Source of the DNA: a virus
Virus record (IMG/VR): IMGVR_UViG_3300044691_000458
Location: 1 to 50,067 of that record
Length of the DNA stretch: 50,067 bases
Reading direction: 5' to 3' (one strand)
Under the pieces are notes generated by a model, which saw nothing but the letters and a program-made list of their open reading frames with translations, was not told the DNA's origin and did no database searches. A program made the translations under genes and the position numbers. Shown here in pieces: positions 39,516-47,413 of the stretch (position 1 is its first letter; each line of letters begins with the position of its first letter).

Positions 39516-40378
39516 TGGAACAACAATCAGAAACCTGGCACGAATGGCGTGGTAAAGGTCTTGGCTCTTCCGACGCCCCAATAATCATGGGAACTAGCCC
39601 ATGGAAGACGGCCTATCAACTTTGGGAAGAGAAAACCAAGAAGGTTAAAAACACCTTTAAAGGCAACTTTGCGACAGATAGAGGAAATAGACTTGAGCCG
39701 ATGATAAGGGCTTGTTATGAATTCGAGCAGAATCATGAAGCCCCTCCAATATTATGTTCAAACCCTCAATATCCTTTCATTCGAGCAAGTCTCGACGGTT
39801 ATTGTGTGGCAAAGAACATAATCCTAGAGATCAAAGCACCGGGGCAAGTTGATCATGCCACGGCTCTCGAAGGCAAAGTACCAGAGAAGTATTACCCACA
39901 GTTACAACATCAACTGTTAGCTATGCCAGAGGCTAAACTTTGTCATTACTATAGTTCAGACGGTAAAGAGAGCCGAGCTTTAGTCGAGGTCACACGTGAC
40001 CCTGAATATCAAGAGAAACTTTTAGAGGCTCTTACTAAGTTTTGGAAATGTGTTGCAGAGGACACACCCCCAGAGCTTACAGACAGGGATTTTAAAAGGA
40101 TCTCATCTAGAGAACTTGAAGACCTACTTATAGATTATGGTCATCTGACTCAAAACATAGCAAAGCTTGAAGAAACTCTTTCGGAGATCAAGGCCAAAAT
40201 ACTGAACCATACAGAAGTAGAAAACCGAAGGGTTCAAATTGGGGACAAGTGGAAAATTGGAATCACCCACCGTAAAGGATCGATCGATTATGGAAAGATC
40301 CCTATACTAAAGGGCATGGATTTGGAACCGTATAGAAAATCAGGCAGTACTTTCAGAACAATCGCAGGGAGTAATTGA
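39515..40378 (+). CDS. YqaJ-type (lambda-exonuclease-like) recombinase, 287 aa
   Basis: 5'-3' DNA exonuclease that makes single-stranded tails for annealing. Visible motifs: EWRGKGLGSSDAPIIMGTSPW near the N-terminus, DRGNRLEPMIR, then IRASLDGYC (catalytic Asp) and IILEIKAPG (catalytic E-x-K), then YYPQLQHQL. It works with the RecA-like ATPase and SSB-like protein encoded 2-3 kb away on the other strand. Confidence 0.88.
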   Translation: MEQQSETWHEWRGKGLGSSDAPIIMGTSPWKTAYQLWEEKTKKVKNTFKGNFATDRGNRLEPMIRACYEFEQNHEAPPILCSNPQYPFIRASLDGYCVAKNIILEIKAPGQVDHATALEGKVPEKYYPQLQHQLLAMPEAKLCHYYSSDGKESRALVEVTRDPEYQEKLLEALTKFWKCVAEDTPPELTDRDFKRISSRELEDLLIDYGHLTQNIAKLEETLSEIKAKILNHTEVENRRVQIGDKWKIGITHRKGSIDYGKIPILKGMDLEPYRKSGSTFRTIAGSN

Positions 40379-40379
40379 G

Positions 40380-40784
40380 ATGGATAATTTGGTAAAAATC
40401 ACTGAAGACCTCATGGCCGAAAATAAACGGTTAACCGATAGAATGATTAGGGCCATGGATGCGGAGACCCTGATTTCAAACGAGATCATTATTTCTCTGC
40501 GAGCAAAAATAGAAGCATTGGAAGAAGTCATTGTGCAAAAGGAAACCGAGTATGGATTAGATAGAGACCAGTTAAGGGCTATCTATAAAACAGACATGGT
40601 TGAATTGAAACATGATCATGCGAAATTGTCTCACGAGAATTCCTTGCTCACAGAGGCAAAACTACTAGCACTTAATGCTATGCACGAATTACTCAGAAGA
40701 CCAGACGGCTTCAAAAAGATATATGGTGAGTCCGCATACATAAACTTTAAGCTAGCGTTCACCCATTTAGGCGGAACTCTTTAA
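40380..40784 (+). CDS. Coiled-coil protein, 134 aa
   Basis: MDNLVKITEDLMAENKRLTD... continuous heptad-like helices through residue ~115, with an extra charged middle (EEVIVQKETEYGLDRDQL). It starts 1 bp after the exonuclease stop. Perhaps a partner of the exonuclease; no known domain. Confidence 0.55.
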   Translation: MDNLVKITEDLMAENKRLTDRMIRAMDAETLISNEIIISLRAKIEALEEVIVQKETEYGLDRDQLRAIYKTDMVELKHDHAKLSHENSLLTEAKLLALNAMHELLRRPDGFKKIYGESAYINFKLAFTHLGGTL

Positions 40785-40878
40785 TAACAAAAATCCGGGA
40801 CCAGCCCAGACTTTCGCTACACAACAACAATGTGCGAATAGTATATCGCGGCTGGTTAGACCTTGAAAGGAATATTTT

Positions 40879-41748
40879 ATGGCGGACCGACGCGAGTATA
40901 TGCGTGATTATCGAGCAAAAATGAAAGCTAAGGAAGAACCGGAGATTCACTTAGTAACCGACAACCTTGTTTGTAACGACCCATTACGAGAGTTACGAGA
41001 ACAACTCGAAACTCTAAAAACACCTGTTACAGAGTTACGCGAACAGCTAGAGAACTTACGAGTAACACCTGTAACAGAGTTACAAGAACCAGAAAAACAC
41101 TCAATGATAACAGTCTGTTCACATAACGTAACAGCACACGAACAACCTGTAACAGTATTCAAGCGGGCATTCTCAACTTACATAGCCGCATTGTGTCTTG
41201 TCCTCTTTCTTATCCTCAACACCTCTTTCCTCATAAAAGAGCAAATCAATTTTTATGAGTTAAAAGGAAACACTTTTTCCTACTCCCTATTTGTCGCCAC
41301 ATTGACCGAAATAGCAGCAATCTTTTTATCCTTTTATGGGACTTGGTATCGTCGCCCAATTCTATTTGCACTTTTAGCCCCCACCTTGGCTCTTATTTTC
41401 GCGGTTATTTTCTTGGGGCTAGAGCGTAAACAAGACACAGAGACTACGACTAGCAAGCAATCAGAAATACTTGCCGAAGAGATCGGACTTCTAAAATCCC
41501 AAAAGGCGAACGTCGAAAAACAAATTGAAGAGGGCAAGAATTTACAAACGGCGCTTCAAAGATTGCAAAACCGGTTAGAATATAAGCAGGAAGAATATCG
41601 TCATAGCTTGGTGACAAGAGGTTCAAATATGGAGTTGTGGGTGTTGGCGGCTTTAAGAATCTTGGCTATTGTATGGAATATAGCTTTCGCGTCACTCATC
41701 GCTTTCATTTGGAAAGGGGCATCTAGTACCCCACTCTTTCCCAAGTAA
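40879..41748 (+). CDS. Membrane protein with four helices and a coiled coil, 289 aa
   Basis: The N-terminus MADRREYMRDYRAKMKAKEE has a charged motif common in phage proteins; residues ~28-75 are coiled with repeated VTELREQLE. Four membrane helices follow: ~92-112 (YIAALCLVLFLILNTSFL), ~130-148, ~155-178 and ~258-280, with a cytosolic coiled coil (~185-240) between the third and fourth. SD AAAGGAA precedes ATG 40879. Role unknown; it resembles phage-encoded membrane proteins that interfere with host envelope or superinfection. Confidence 0.65.
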   Translation: MADRREYMRDYRAKMKAKEEPEIHLVTDNLVCNDPLRELREQLETLKTPVTELREQLENLRVTPVTELQEPEKHSMITVCSHNVTAHEQPVTVFKRAFSTYIAALCLVLFLILNTSFLIKEQINFYELKGNTFSYSLFVATLTEIAAIFLSFYGTWYRRPILFALLAPTLALIFAVIFLGLERKQDTETTTSKQSEILAEEIGLLKSQKANVEKQIEEGKNLQTALQRLQNRLEYKQEEYRHSLVTRGSNMELWVLAALRILAIVWNIAFASLIAFIWKGASSTPLFPK

Positions 41749-41752
41749 AAAA

Positions 41753-41774
41753 AAGAGGGGCTTGTCCCCCTCTT
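41753..41774 (-). terminator. Intrinsic terminator (minus strand), also a stem for the plus strand
   Basis: AAGAGGGG (41753-41760) pairs with CCCCTCTT (41767-41774). On the minus strand the stem is followed by a run of Ts, which ends the 41896-41780 transcript. On the plus strand no T-run follows, so stopping of the 40879 transcript would be weaker. Confidence 0.75.
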
Positions 41775-41779
41775 ACTAC

Positions 41780-41896
41780 TTACTCTTCGTCTTCAACTTC
41801 TTCATCTTCACTTTCATAAACAGAGTCTTCCAAAGCATCGGCCATTCTTTCCAAAGCATCAACAGCGCGCGCTAGTAATTCTAAGGCTTGATCCAT
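41780..41896 (-). CDS. Small acidic protein, 38 aa
   Basis: MDQALELLARAVDALERMAD then ALEDSVYESEDEEVEDEE: a helix followed by a strongly acidic tail. GGGAG lies 7 bp upstream of the ATG, and a strong terminator follows directly. DNA-mimic or chaperone-like; unknown. Confidence 0.55.
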   Translation of the reverse strand: MDQALELLARAVDALERMADALEDSVYESEDEEVEDEE

Positions 41897-41953
41897 CTGG
41901 TAGCTCCCTCTATTTAAATTTTGTATTCTCAAAGAGTATAGAGGATAAACGAT

Positions 41954-42133
41954 TTAAAATCTTTGTTTTTGTCTCGTTAAATGAAAGCCCCGACAGTATG
42001 GACAGCGATAAACAAACAACGCCACTTTCTTATATCTGCCGACTTTATGCGCAGCGTCCCACGCTTTAGACGGCTTTTCAAAACGCTTCTTTGTCCGGCA
42101 CATTCTCATTTCTTTTTCGACTGCTCCAGACAC
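41954..42133 (-). CDS. Small zinc-ribbon-like protein, 59 aa
   Basis: GTG 42133 has AAAGGA 8 bases upstream (MSGAVEKEMRMCRTKKRFEK); ATG 42109 is the alternative. The pattern CRTKKRFEKPSKAWDAA ... YRCPYCRGFHLTRQ is a familiar small phage protein with Cys-Cys...CPxC..xHL that should bind zinc. Basic and likely nucleic-acid binding. Minus strand, between two terminators. Confidence 0.7.
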   Translation of the reverse strand: MSGAVEKEMRMCRTKKRFEKPSKAWDAAHKVGRYKKVALFVYRCPYCRGFHLTRQKQRF

Positions 42134-42163
42134 AAAAGCCGTCCTTTTAAGGAGAATTCTATC

Positions 42164-42361
42164 ATGGCCGTTACCTTAGTCAGGCTTTTACTTTACGATA
42201 TCGGTTTCACAGACCCCAAGATATTAGATGAATTTGAAGCAAAAATATTAGAAGAGTTAAAAAAAATGCCCGCTAGTGAAGCGGGCGAGGAACCTTTAGA
42301 GGTAACTCATAGTGATAGCGTCGAGCCCACCACTAGTAGTAGCCATTGCTGGCCCCTCTAA
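42164..42361 (+). CDS. Small plus-strand protein overlapping the major tail gene end, 65 aa
   Basis: ATG 42164 (MAVTLVRLLLYDIGFTDPKI) with AAGGAG 9 bases upstream. A helix-rich start then an acidic, Ser/Thr-rich tail that runs 66 bp into the antisense end of the major tail gene and over its terminator. The good ribosome site supports it; the overlap argues against. AAGGAG is part of TCCTTTTAAGGA, whose other strand serves the 42133 gene. Confidence 0.4.
   Translation: MAVTLVRLLLYDIGFTDPKILDEFEAKILEELKKMPASEAGEEPLEVTHSDSVEPTTSSSHCWPL
42259..42286 (-). terminator. Intrinsic terminator of the late operon
   Basis: On the minus strand GCCCGC, loop TTCACTA, GCGGGC, then A and eight Ts, placed 9 bp after the major tail protein stop. 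A textbook terminator ending the long minus-strand operon that begins at terS. Confidence 0.85.
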
Positions 42362-43894
42362 GGTCATTGTTATGTGTCCTTTGTCTGGAATTTCGATTGC
42401 CGGGATCTTGAAGAACACTCTAGGGAAAACCCAAGTGATGTGTCGTCCACTTGCCGACCCTAGAACAATCTTTACAGATGAGGTTTGAAATTCTTTAGCT
42501 CTAACAATTTGATTAGCTTGTTGTGCACTTAAGACAACATCAAGCTTAATGTTAATGTCTGAGCGATCAGAGATTGAATAACCGCGATTAGTATTAAAGC
42601 CGTACCAGTCATCGAAACTTTCAATCTTAGGATCGAATTTCAATTCTACGGTTTTGATTTCGTCGATTGTGGTAGCTCCACCATCAAGTGAAACAGTTCC
42701 AGTTAAACCGGTTAATGGGTTATCTGTACCTGTTTGATCGAATACGTGAGGCATCCAAGGAACTAGAAAGCCAAGATCGGCAACAGTAACCGTCGTTGAT
42801 AGGACAACGGTATCAGAGCCGTCTGTCCTACTAGCCACAGTTAAGGAACCATCTTGACCAGCTACCACTGTCCGTCCGTCTGGACTAACAACCATAACAT
42901 AAGCGCCGATATCGAATCTTGTAGATTCACCAGCTGTGAGAATGACTGTAGCAGATGCAGCAACTGCACCGCTGATCTTTGACACAGAAGCATAGAGACC
43001 GTCACGAGCCTTGATAGGCAAGGTCATTTTGGCTTCACCGCTGCCGGGAAGTGCAAAAGTTCCTTGTGTCACATAACAACCGTTAAAGTAACGAGCGAAT
43101 GTATTGTTACCTTGTACCATTGTGTAAAACTTAGATTGCGGAGCCCCACTATCGAAACGAATTTCTGAACTTCCGACTGTCGTTTTTACACCAAATAGAC
43201 CAGTAAGAAGAGAAGCCATTGGGGTATCTAGAGTAGGAGATCCACCGGATGCAACGTTGAAATAAGCTTGTATTTCCCCGTCTGCCATCTTCTTTTTCTT
43301 GATGATGTTAAAGCTTTGGCGGCCTGACTTATGCTCAGACGGTTGAATGTCTTGAGTCATTTTCAAACTAGCTTTAGTAGCGTAAAGAAAATCACCACCA
43401 ACTGTACCAACGACTTCAACGCCGGTGTTAGCAAGACCGATTTTAAGGTCCACGGAAACGTCGTTAGAGACACCAGCTGTAACAACAACGCTAGAAAGAA
43501 GACCTGTCTTCTGACTTTTGATTGTATAGATAGTTGAAAAAGCAACCCACACGCGAGCGTCGTAACCAGCTGTGCTCAACGCTGTATTGATTCCTGTTTC
43601 CATAGCTGCCGCAATCAACACCCCAGATGATAAACCCGCTACAGTTAAAGAAACGCTTACGATGCCAAGACCGTCGACGTTAATCTTAAAAGTAGTATTA
43701 GTTCCACCTGATAAATCAATCGAAGGGGAAGAGGCAGAAGCCGAAGACCCTTGAGTCCCAATCCCTGGAGCTAAGAACGTTCCAGCTGTTACTTCTTCTT
43801 TAAGGTGAATAAAGTTTTCGATACCGATAGCAATTCCCTGCTTATAAGAAGCGTAGGAAGTTGCAAAGTTTTGTGATGAGCGAAATTTAGCCAT
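42296..43894 (-). CDS. Major tail (tube) protein with an inserted domain, 532 aa
   Basis: Builds the tail tube. The beginning (residues 1-50) and the part from ~168 (FLYATKASLKMTQDIQPSEHK...) to the end match the general layout of siphovirus tube proteins (GIENFIHLKEEVTAGT; SSEIRFDSGAPQSKFYTMVQ; LDVVLSAQQANQIVRAKEF). Residues ~56-165 (SPSIDLSGGTNTTFKINVDG ... GVEVVGTVGG) form an extra ~110-residue domain shared with the secreted protein encoded just upstream. Near the C-terminus a beta domain (ITMTLEGPAMA) closes the barrel. Last gene of the late operon. Confidence 0.82.
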   Translation of the reverse strand: MAKFRSSQNFATSYASYKQGIAIGIENFIHLKEEVTAGTFLAPGIGTQGSSASASSPSIDLSGGTNTTFKINVDGLGIVSVSLTVAGLSSGVLIAAAMETGINTALSTAGYDARVWVAFSTIYTIKSQKTGLLSSVVVTAGVSNDVSVDLKIGLANTGVEVVGTVGGDFLYATKASLKMTQDIQPSEHKSGRQSFNIIKKKKMADGEIQAYFNVASGGSPTLDTPMASLLTGLFGVKTTVGSSEIRFDSGAPQSKFYTMVQGNNTFARYFNGCYVTQGTFALPGSGEAKMTLPIKARDGLYASVSKISGAVAASATVILTAGESTRFDIGAYVMVVSPDGRTVVAGQDGSLTVASRTDGSDTVVLSTTVTVADLGFLVPWMPHVFDQTGTDNPLTGLTGTVSLDGGATTIDEIKTVELKFDPKIESFDDWYGFNTNRGYSISDRSDINIKLDVVLSAQQANQIVRAKEFQTSSVKIVLGSASGRHITWVFPRVFFKIPAIEIPDKGHITMTLEGPAMATTSGGLDAITMSYL

Positions 43895-43908
43895 GTGCTA
43901 CTACCTCT

Positions 43909-45306
43909 TTAATTTTGTAGGGTAACTGTATGGTAACGGATTCTGTATTTAACGATGTTCGCAACGTTACCATTGGTAAAGTTACTTGCTTGAAATTGAA
44001 CTGGCTTATTAGCGTTTAGAGTTACGTCGAACCCAGTTGCCGAGCCTGTTGCACCGTCTAAAGCGTAAGAAGAAGGCTTGATAATCTTGTTGCTACTAGC
44101 TGTATCAGTAACAAAAGTACTGTCGACTAGAGTGATATTATCGCCTGTAGTTCCGTATTCAACAGCAAGGTCTGAACCTGTCGCATAAGCTGCTGTGCTG
44201 TATGTGTGAAGCAATTCTACTTCATCTACAATGTGTACTGTACCAGCTCCACCAGCAGCGATTGCAGAAATTGGGGTACCAATTGCTTGCAACTGAGCTT
44301 GTGTAAGTGTGCCCGTCACTTCTTTCATAACTGGAGCAGCTAAATCAGCAACTACAACACTACTAGTTAAGTTCAATTTGCTATAAGAAACGGCAGCTGA
44401 AGAACTGATGTCAGCGTTTGCAATGGTTCCCGGAGCATAGATTTGTGCATCTGTGATAGTTGCGTTGATTGTTGGGCCTGTGCAGCTCAAAGCGTTTGAA
44501 GCTATTTGTCTAACAACTGCTGTGCTTGGTAAAGCCAAAGAACAAGCGGTGTAACCACTGTTTCCGATAGCTGTAGAGCCGACGGTTGTTTTAGCTGAAA
44601 CGTTGCTTTCGCAAAGAGCCAATCCTTTAATACCAGCAACTTCAACACCTGAATTAGTAACACCAATCTTTAAATTATCGGCTACGTTCAAGCTTAAACC
44701 ATCTGTAACAACAACACTAGAACGAGCTCCTAGAAGTCTGCTTGTGATTGTGTACAAAGTTCCGTAAACAACGTCGACGCGAGCCCCTTGATTAGCTGCT
44801 GCTAGTGCCGAGTTGATTTGTGAGGTTAAACCTGTAGCAATTGCAGCACCTGAACTTAAACCGGTTAAAGTCAAAGTGACAGACACAGCCGGATTTCCAT
44901 CGACAGCGATTTTAAAATTCGTGTCCGAGCCTCCACTAATGTCTGTGGAAGGGGAAGTATTTGAAACGCTGGTTGCATATGTATTCCCATAGCCAGCGTA
45001 CAGGTAGACCGTCGTATCAGAGGCACTCCCCCACATGGTGTTACAAACACCTTGAGTTAAATTGATGTCTTTAGTTACATCGTACATGGTTCCAGAGATG
45101 TCTAGGGAACCGTAATTAGAAGAGGACAAAGCCGAACCGTTAAACGAAGTAAGCTTGAAAACAGTCGCTGAATTCTTAACAACTTTAAGATTCCAAAACG
45201 CTTTCTTGTTCAAAGATATAGCATCTTTGTTTTGGGGTTCAAGTTTTACACCGTAAGCAGCCGACGTCATTAACACGGTTAACAATAAAGCTAAAAAATT
45301 TCTCAC
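43909..45306 (-). CDS. Secreted protein sharing a domain with the tail tube (465 aa)
   Basis: Signal peptide MRNFLALLLTVLMTSAAYGV, so the product should leave the cytoplasm, although the gene lies between the tail terminator and the tail tube gene. Residues ~119-226 (SPSTDISGGSDTNFKIAVDG ... VTNSGVEVAGI) are clearly related to residues ~56-165 of the tube protein. Later parts are Ala/Ser/Thr-rich beta repeats (LTSSVVVADLAAPVMKEVTG). Possible roles: decoy or mimic of the tube domain, envelope decoration, or a virion protein with an unusual leader. Confidence 0.72.
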   Translation of the reverse strand: MRNFLALLLTVLMTSAAYGVKLEPQNKDAISLNKKAFWNLKVVKNSATVFKLTSFNGSALSSSNYGSLDISGTMYDVTKDINLTQGVCNTMWGSASDTTVYLYAGYGNTYATSVSNTSPSTDISGGSDTNFKIAVDGNPAVSVTLTLTGLSSGAAIATGLTSQINSALAAANQGARVDVVYGTLYTITSRLLGARSSVVVTDGLSLNVADNLKIGVTNSGVEVAGIKGLALCESNVSAKTTVGSTAIGNSGYTACSLALPSTAVVRQIASNALSCTGPTINATITDAQIYAPGTIANADISSSAAVSYSKLNLTSSVVVADLAAPVMKEVTGTLTQAQLQAIGTPISAIAAGGAGTVHIVDEVELLHTYSTAAYATGSDLAVEYGTTGDNITLVDSTFVTDTASSNKIIKPSSYALDGATGSATGFDVTLNANKPVQFQASNFTNGNVANIVKYRIRYHTVTLQN

Positions 45307-45328
45307 TGGGATCCTCCTTAAAATAAAA

Positions 45329-45799
45329 TCATCCGGTGTAAGTCTTTCTTAGACTAGTCAACCGTAAACGCATTACGTAAGTTCTATTCGCTTCCACTAG
45401 ATTTAAATCACCTCGACAATTAAGAAGATTAATGGATTGTACAACCCCTCCGAGTGTAATTCCACTATTACCGGTGGCATTAGCAGACCCACCAAATAGA
45501 CACTTTATAATGTCGGACTTAAAGTCTTCCATCATTCCGTCGGTCCATTCTTTAGGAGCCACTAAAAAAAGAATGACCGTTAGCTCAGACCAATAAGAGG
45601 CCGACGCACCTTCATGATTGTATGAATCTTCCTCGCTTACAATCTCAATAAGTGGCAGGTCTGTTTCTGGAGTGTTCAATGTCATTTCAGCGATACTATA
45701 AATAATTCTTCTCACGGTTACTGAATAACCAATCGTCGTGCTTATAGTGGCTAACTGATCTTTTAGGGCTTCGATGATTAGTCTTCCACGGCTACTCAA
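45329..45799 (-). CDS. Tail terminator protein, 156 aa
   Basis: Caps the tail tube for joining to the head. I choose TTG 45799, since GGAGG lies 6 bases upstream (45810-45806); the first ATG in the frame (45826) lies inside the upstream gene. Protein start: MSSRGRLIIEALKDQLATIS. Mixed alpha/beta with the typical start (helix, then YSVTVRRIIYS), DLPLIEIVSEED and a final strand (RTYVMRLRLTSL), as in gpU-like or tail terminator proteins. Gene order (after the gp10-like protein) supports it. Confidence 0.72.
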   Translation of the reverse strand: MSSRGRLIIEALKDQLATISTTIGYSVTVRRIIYSIAEMTLNTPETDLPLIEIVSEEDSYNHEGASASYWSELTVILFLVAPKEWTDGMMEDFKSDIIKCLFGGSANATGNSGITLGGVVQSINLLNCRGDLNLVEANRTYVMRLRLTSLRKTYTG

Positions 45800-46406
45800 T
45801 GATGACCTCCGCTTGCAAAGGTGCAAAAGATGCCATAAGAGCCACCTTCACCTTTTCATTTGTTTGCATGGCATCAATAGCCGGTTGTATATACGGACGG
45901 GGTTTTATCTCTACATGTTTTCGTAACGCGTAGGCTGCAATACCCATTCTAGTCATTAAAACAAGACCCCATTGCGGATCGGTTCCCATAATCAAATCGA
46001 ATTCCCGAGCTCTATGGCCTCTAAAATCAGATGAGATAGGGATTGTTAAATACTTAGATCTCTTTGGGTATATGTGCATCCCCCACTCTTGAGCTGCTGC
46101 GTACGGGACACCCACTCCCCCCACCGTTACGCTTAAGCCGTCCCCAGAACCTTCGATTTGAACCGATCGATAAAGAGCCCCGCTTCGGCCTTGAGTAGCA
46201 GCGGTTCCGCCCATACTTGCACGTGTTAAAGGGCTTCTATCCGACCGATCCCCACCAAAAGTATTTAGAATATTTTGCTGAATATTTGACTGTAAGCCTT
46301 GAGCAATTTCGAGCTGAAACTGCATCATAGATTTCAATGTCTTATCGCGGACTATTTTCAAGTCCTGCATGAAATTATGGATAGTTGTTTCAGTCGCTGT
46401 CGCCAT
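45792..46406 (-). CDS. Tail completion / head closure protein (HK97 gp10-like), 204 aa
   Basis: Joins head and tail. The central motif VPYAAAQEWGMHIYPKRSKY and the ending KPRPYIQPAIDAMQ are typical of gp10-like/virion morphogenesis proteins (PYA..xEfG ... PRPFlxPAl). It begins 3 bp after the connector stop and overlaps the tail terminator start. Confidence 0.8.
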   Translation of the reverse strand: MATATETTIHNFMQDLKIVRDKTLKSMMQFQLEIAQGLQSNIQQNILNTFGGDRSDRSPLTRASMGGTAATQGRSGALYRSVQIEGSGDGLSVTVGGVGVPYAAAQEWGMHIYPKRSKYLTIPISSDFRGHRAREFDLIMGTDPQWGLVLMTRMGIAAYALRKHVEIKPRPYIQPAIDAMQTNEKVKVALMASFAPLQAEVIIE

Positions 46407-46409
46407 TTT

Positions 46410-47066
46410 TTAACTAACTCTTGTAAACATGACTGATAAGGGAGCTTCAAATCTTTGATACTGTTTTAAGATACCACAAACTTCTTCTCTTAATGCGAAA
46501 GCACCTAAGGCGTCATCTTTTGTTTGGGATTCATGCATTTTTGAAATTTGCTTAACACCAACAAAAGAGTCTCCCTTACCAATTTGCCTATAAGCCCATT
46601 GAAATTGCATGAGAGCCGCAAAAGTTATGTCTTTCGGAATGACTGTATACCCTGCTGTGTATACAACTTGGATCAAACTTCTTCCAATTGGCGTCCTCAC
46701 ACCACCTAAAAACTTAATAGAGTAACGATCAACCGCGTAATTAGAGGGATCTATGCCTGTAGCGCTTGCAAAATTATTACCAACCGCAAACTTAATGGTA
46801 TCCACACTTATCAAAGGTCTTTCTCTTGTGACGATCTCATCGCTTGCTGCTCCGTCCCAGACTTCTGTATAAGAAGCTGCGATGATATCACTATCAATAA
46901 ATGATTTGATTTGCTTCGCTATAATTTCGGACAATAAAGAAATACTAAAAATATTTTGAGAAGTTAGAGGAACCGTTAAATTTGTAGATAGATCATCCAC
47001 ACCGAACACGAACTTTGAAAGTTCTTCGGCTGTGAACAAACATCCAGCTGGTAATGTAAAAGGCAT
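46410..47066 (-). CDS. Head-tail connector (gp6-like adaptor), 218 aa
   Basis: Binds under the portal ring. The pattern with a long helical start (LSEIIAKQIKSFIDSDIIAAS), then PLISVDTIKF, followed by a beta-rich middle (YSIKFLGGVRTPIGRSLIQV) and YTAGYTVIPKDITFAALMQFQW, is characteristic of phage connector/DNA-packaging adaptor proteins. It shares a single base with the upstream gene. Confidence 0.8.
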   Translation of the reverse strand: MPFTLPAGCLFTAEELSKFVFGVDDLSTNLTVPLTSQNIFSISLLSEIIAKQIKSFIDSDIIAASYTEVWDGAASDEIVTRERPLISVDTIKFAVGNNFASATGIDPSNYAVDRYSIKFLGGVRTPIGRSLIQVVYTAGYTVIPKDITFAALMQFQWAYRQIGKGDSFVGVKQISKMHESQTKDDALGAFALREEVCGILKQYQRFEAPLSVMFTRVS

Positions 47067-47338
47067 TAAATTTTAACCCTTACTTTCTTTTCTTCTTCAA
47101 TTACAACTGGACCTTCATCCTTAAACATTTTTCTATCATATAGTGGACCATCGTCTCTCATAAATAACATTTGGTATTGAGGCTCTGTTATTTGGAAAGT
47201 ACATCCTGGCTGTACAACTAAGATAGCTTGTGGCCCTTCAACTTTGATTTCAGTTACTATCAAAGGTCTTAACGGTTTCGTATGCGGGACGTATCTAAAA
47301 ACTCTAGGGAATACTGCTTTTGGTCCGATTTGAAACAT
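47066..47338 (-). CDS. Small head-region protein, 90 aa
   Basis: MFQIGPKAVFPRVFRYVPHT then a beta-rich acidic part ending in a basic tail (EEKKVRVKI). It lies after the MCP terminator hairpin and overlaps the connector gene by one base (TAATG-type). Not recognised; a head-fibre, decoration or assembly protein is plausible from position. Confidence 0.55.
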   Translation of the reverse strand: MFQIGPKAVFPRVFRYVPHTKPLRPLIVTEIKVEGPQAILVVQPGCTFQITEPQYQMLFMRDDGPLYDRKMFKDEGPVVIEEEKKVRVKI

Positions 47339-47354
47339 ATCATTATCCTTTGTG

Positions 47355-47391
47355 AAAAAGGCCAGCCAATGGGAGTCACTGGGCTGGCCTT
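47355..47391 (-). terminator. Hairpin terminator after the major capsid gene
   Basis: On the minus strand AAGGCCAGCC, a 14-nt loop, GGCTGGCCTT and then TTT. The 10-bp stem is perfect. Placed between the capsid gene and the next gene, it may let most transcripts stop after the capsid gene, raising its relative expression. Confidence 0.75.
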
Positions 47392-47413
47392 AAATATTAT
47401 AGAAAATCTATAT

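Noticed and set aside
41981-42163. Plus-strand N-terminal extension of the 42164 gene (126-aa version)
   Set aside because: The opposite strand encodes a convincing zinc-ribbon protein here, and the AAGGAG site points to ATG 42164.
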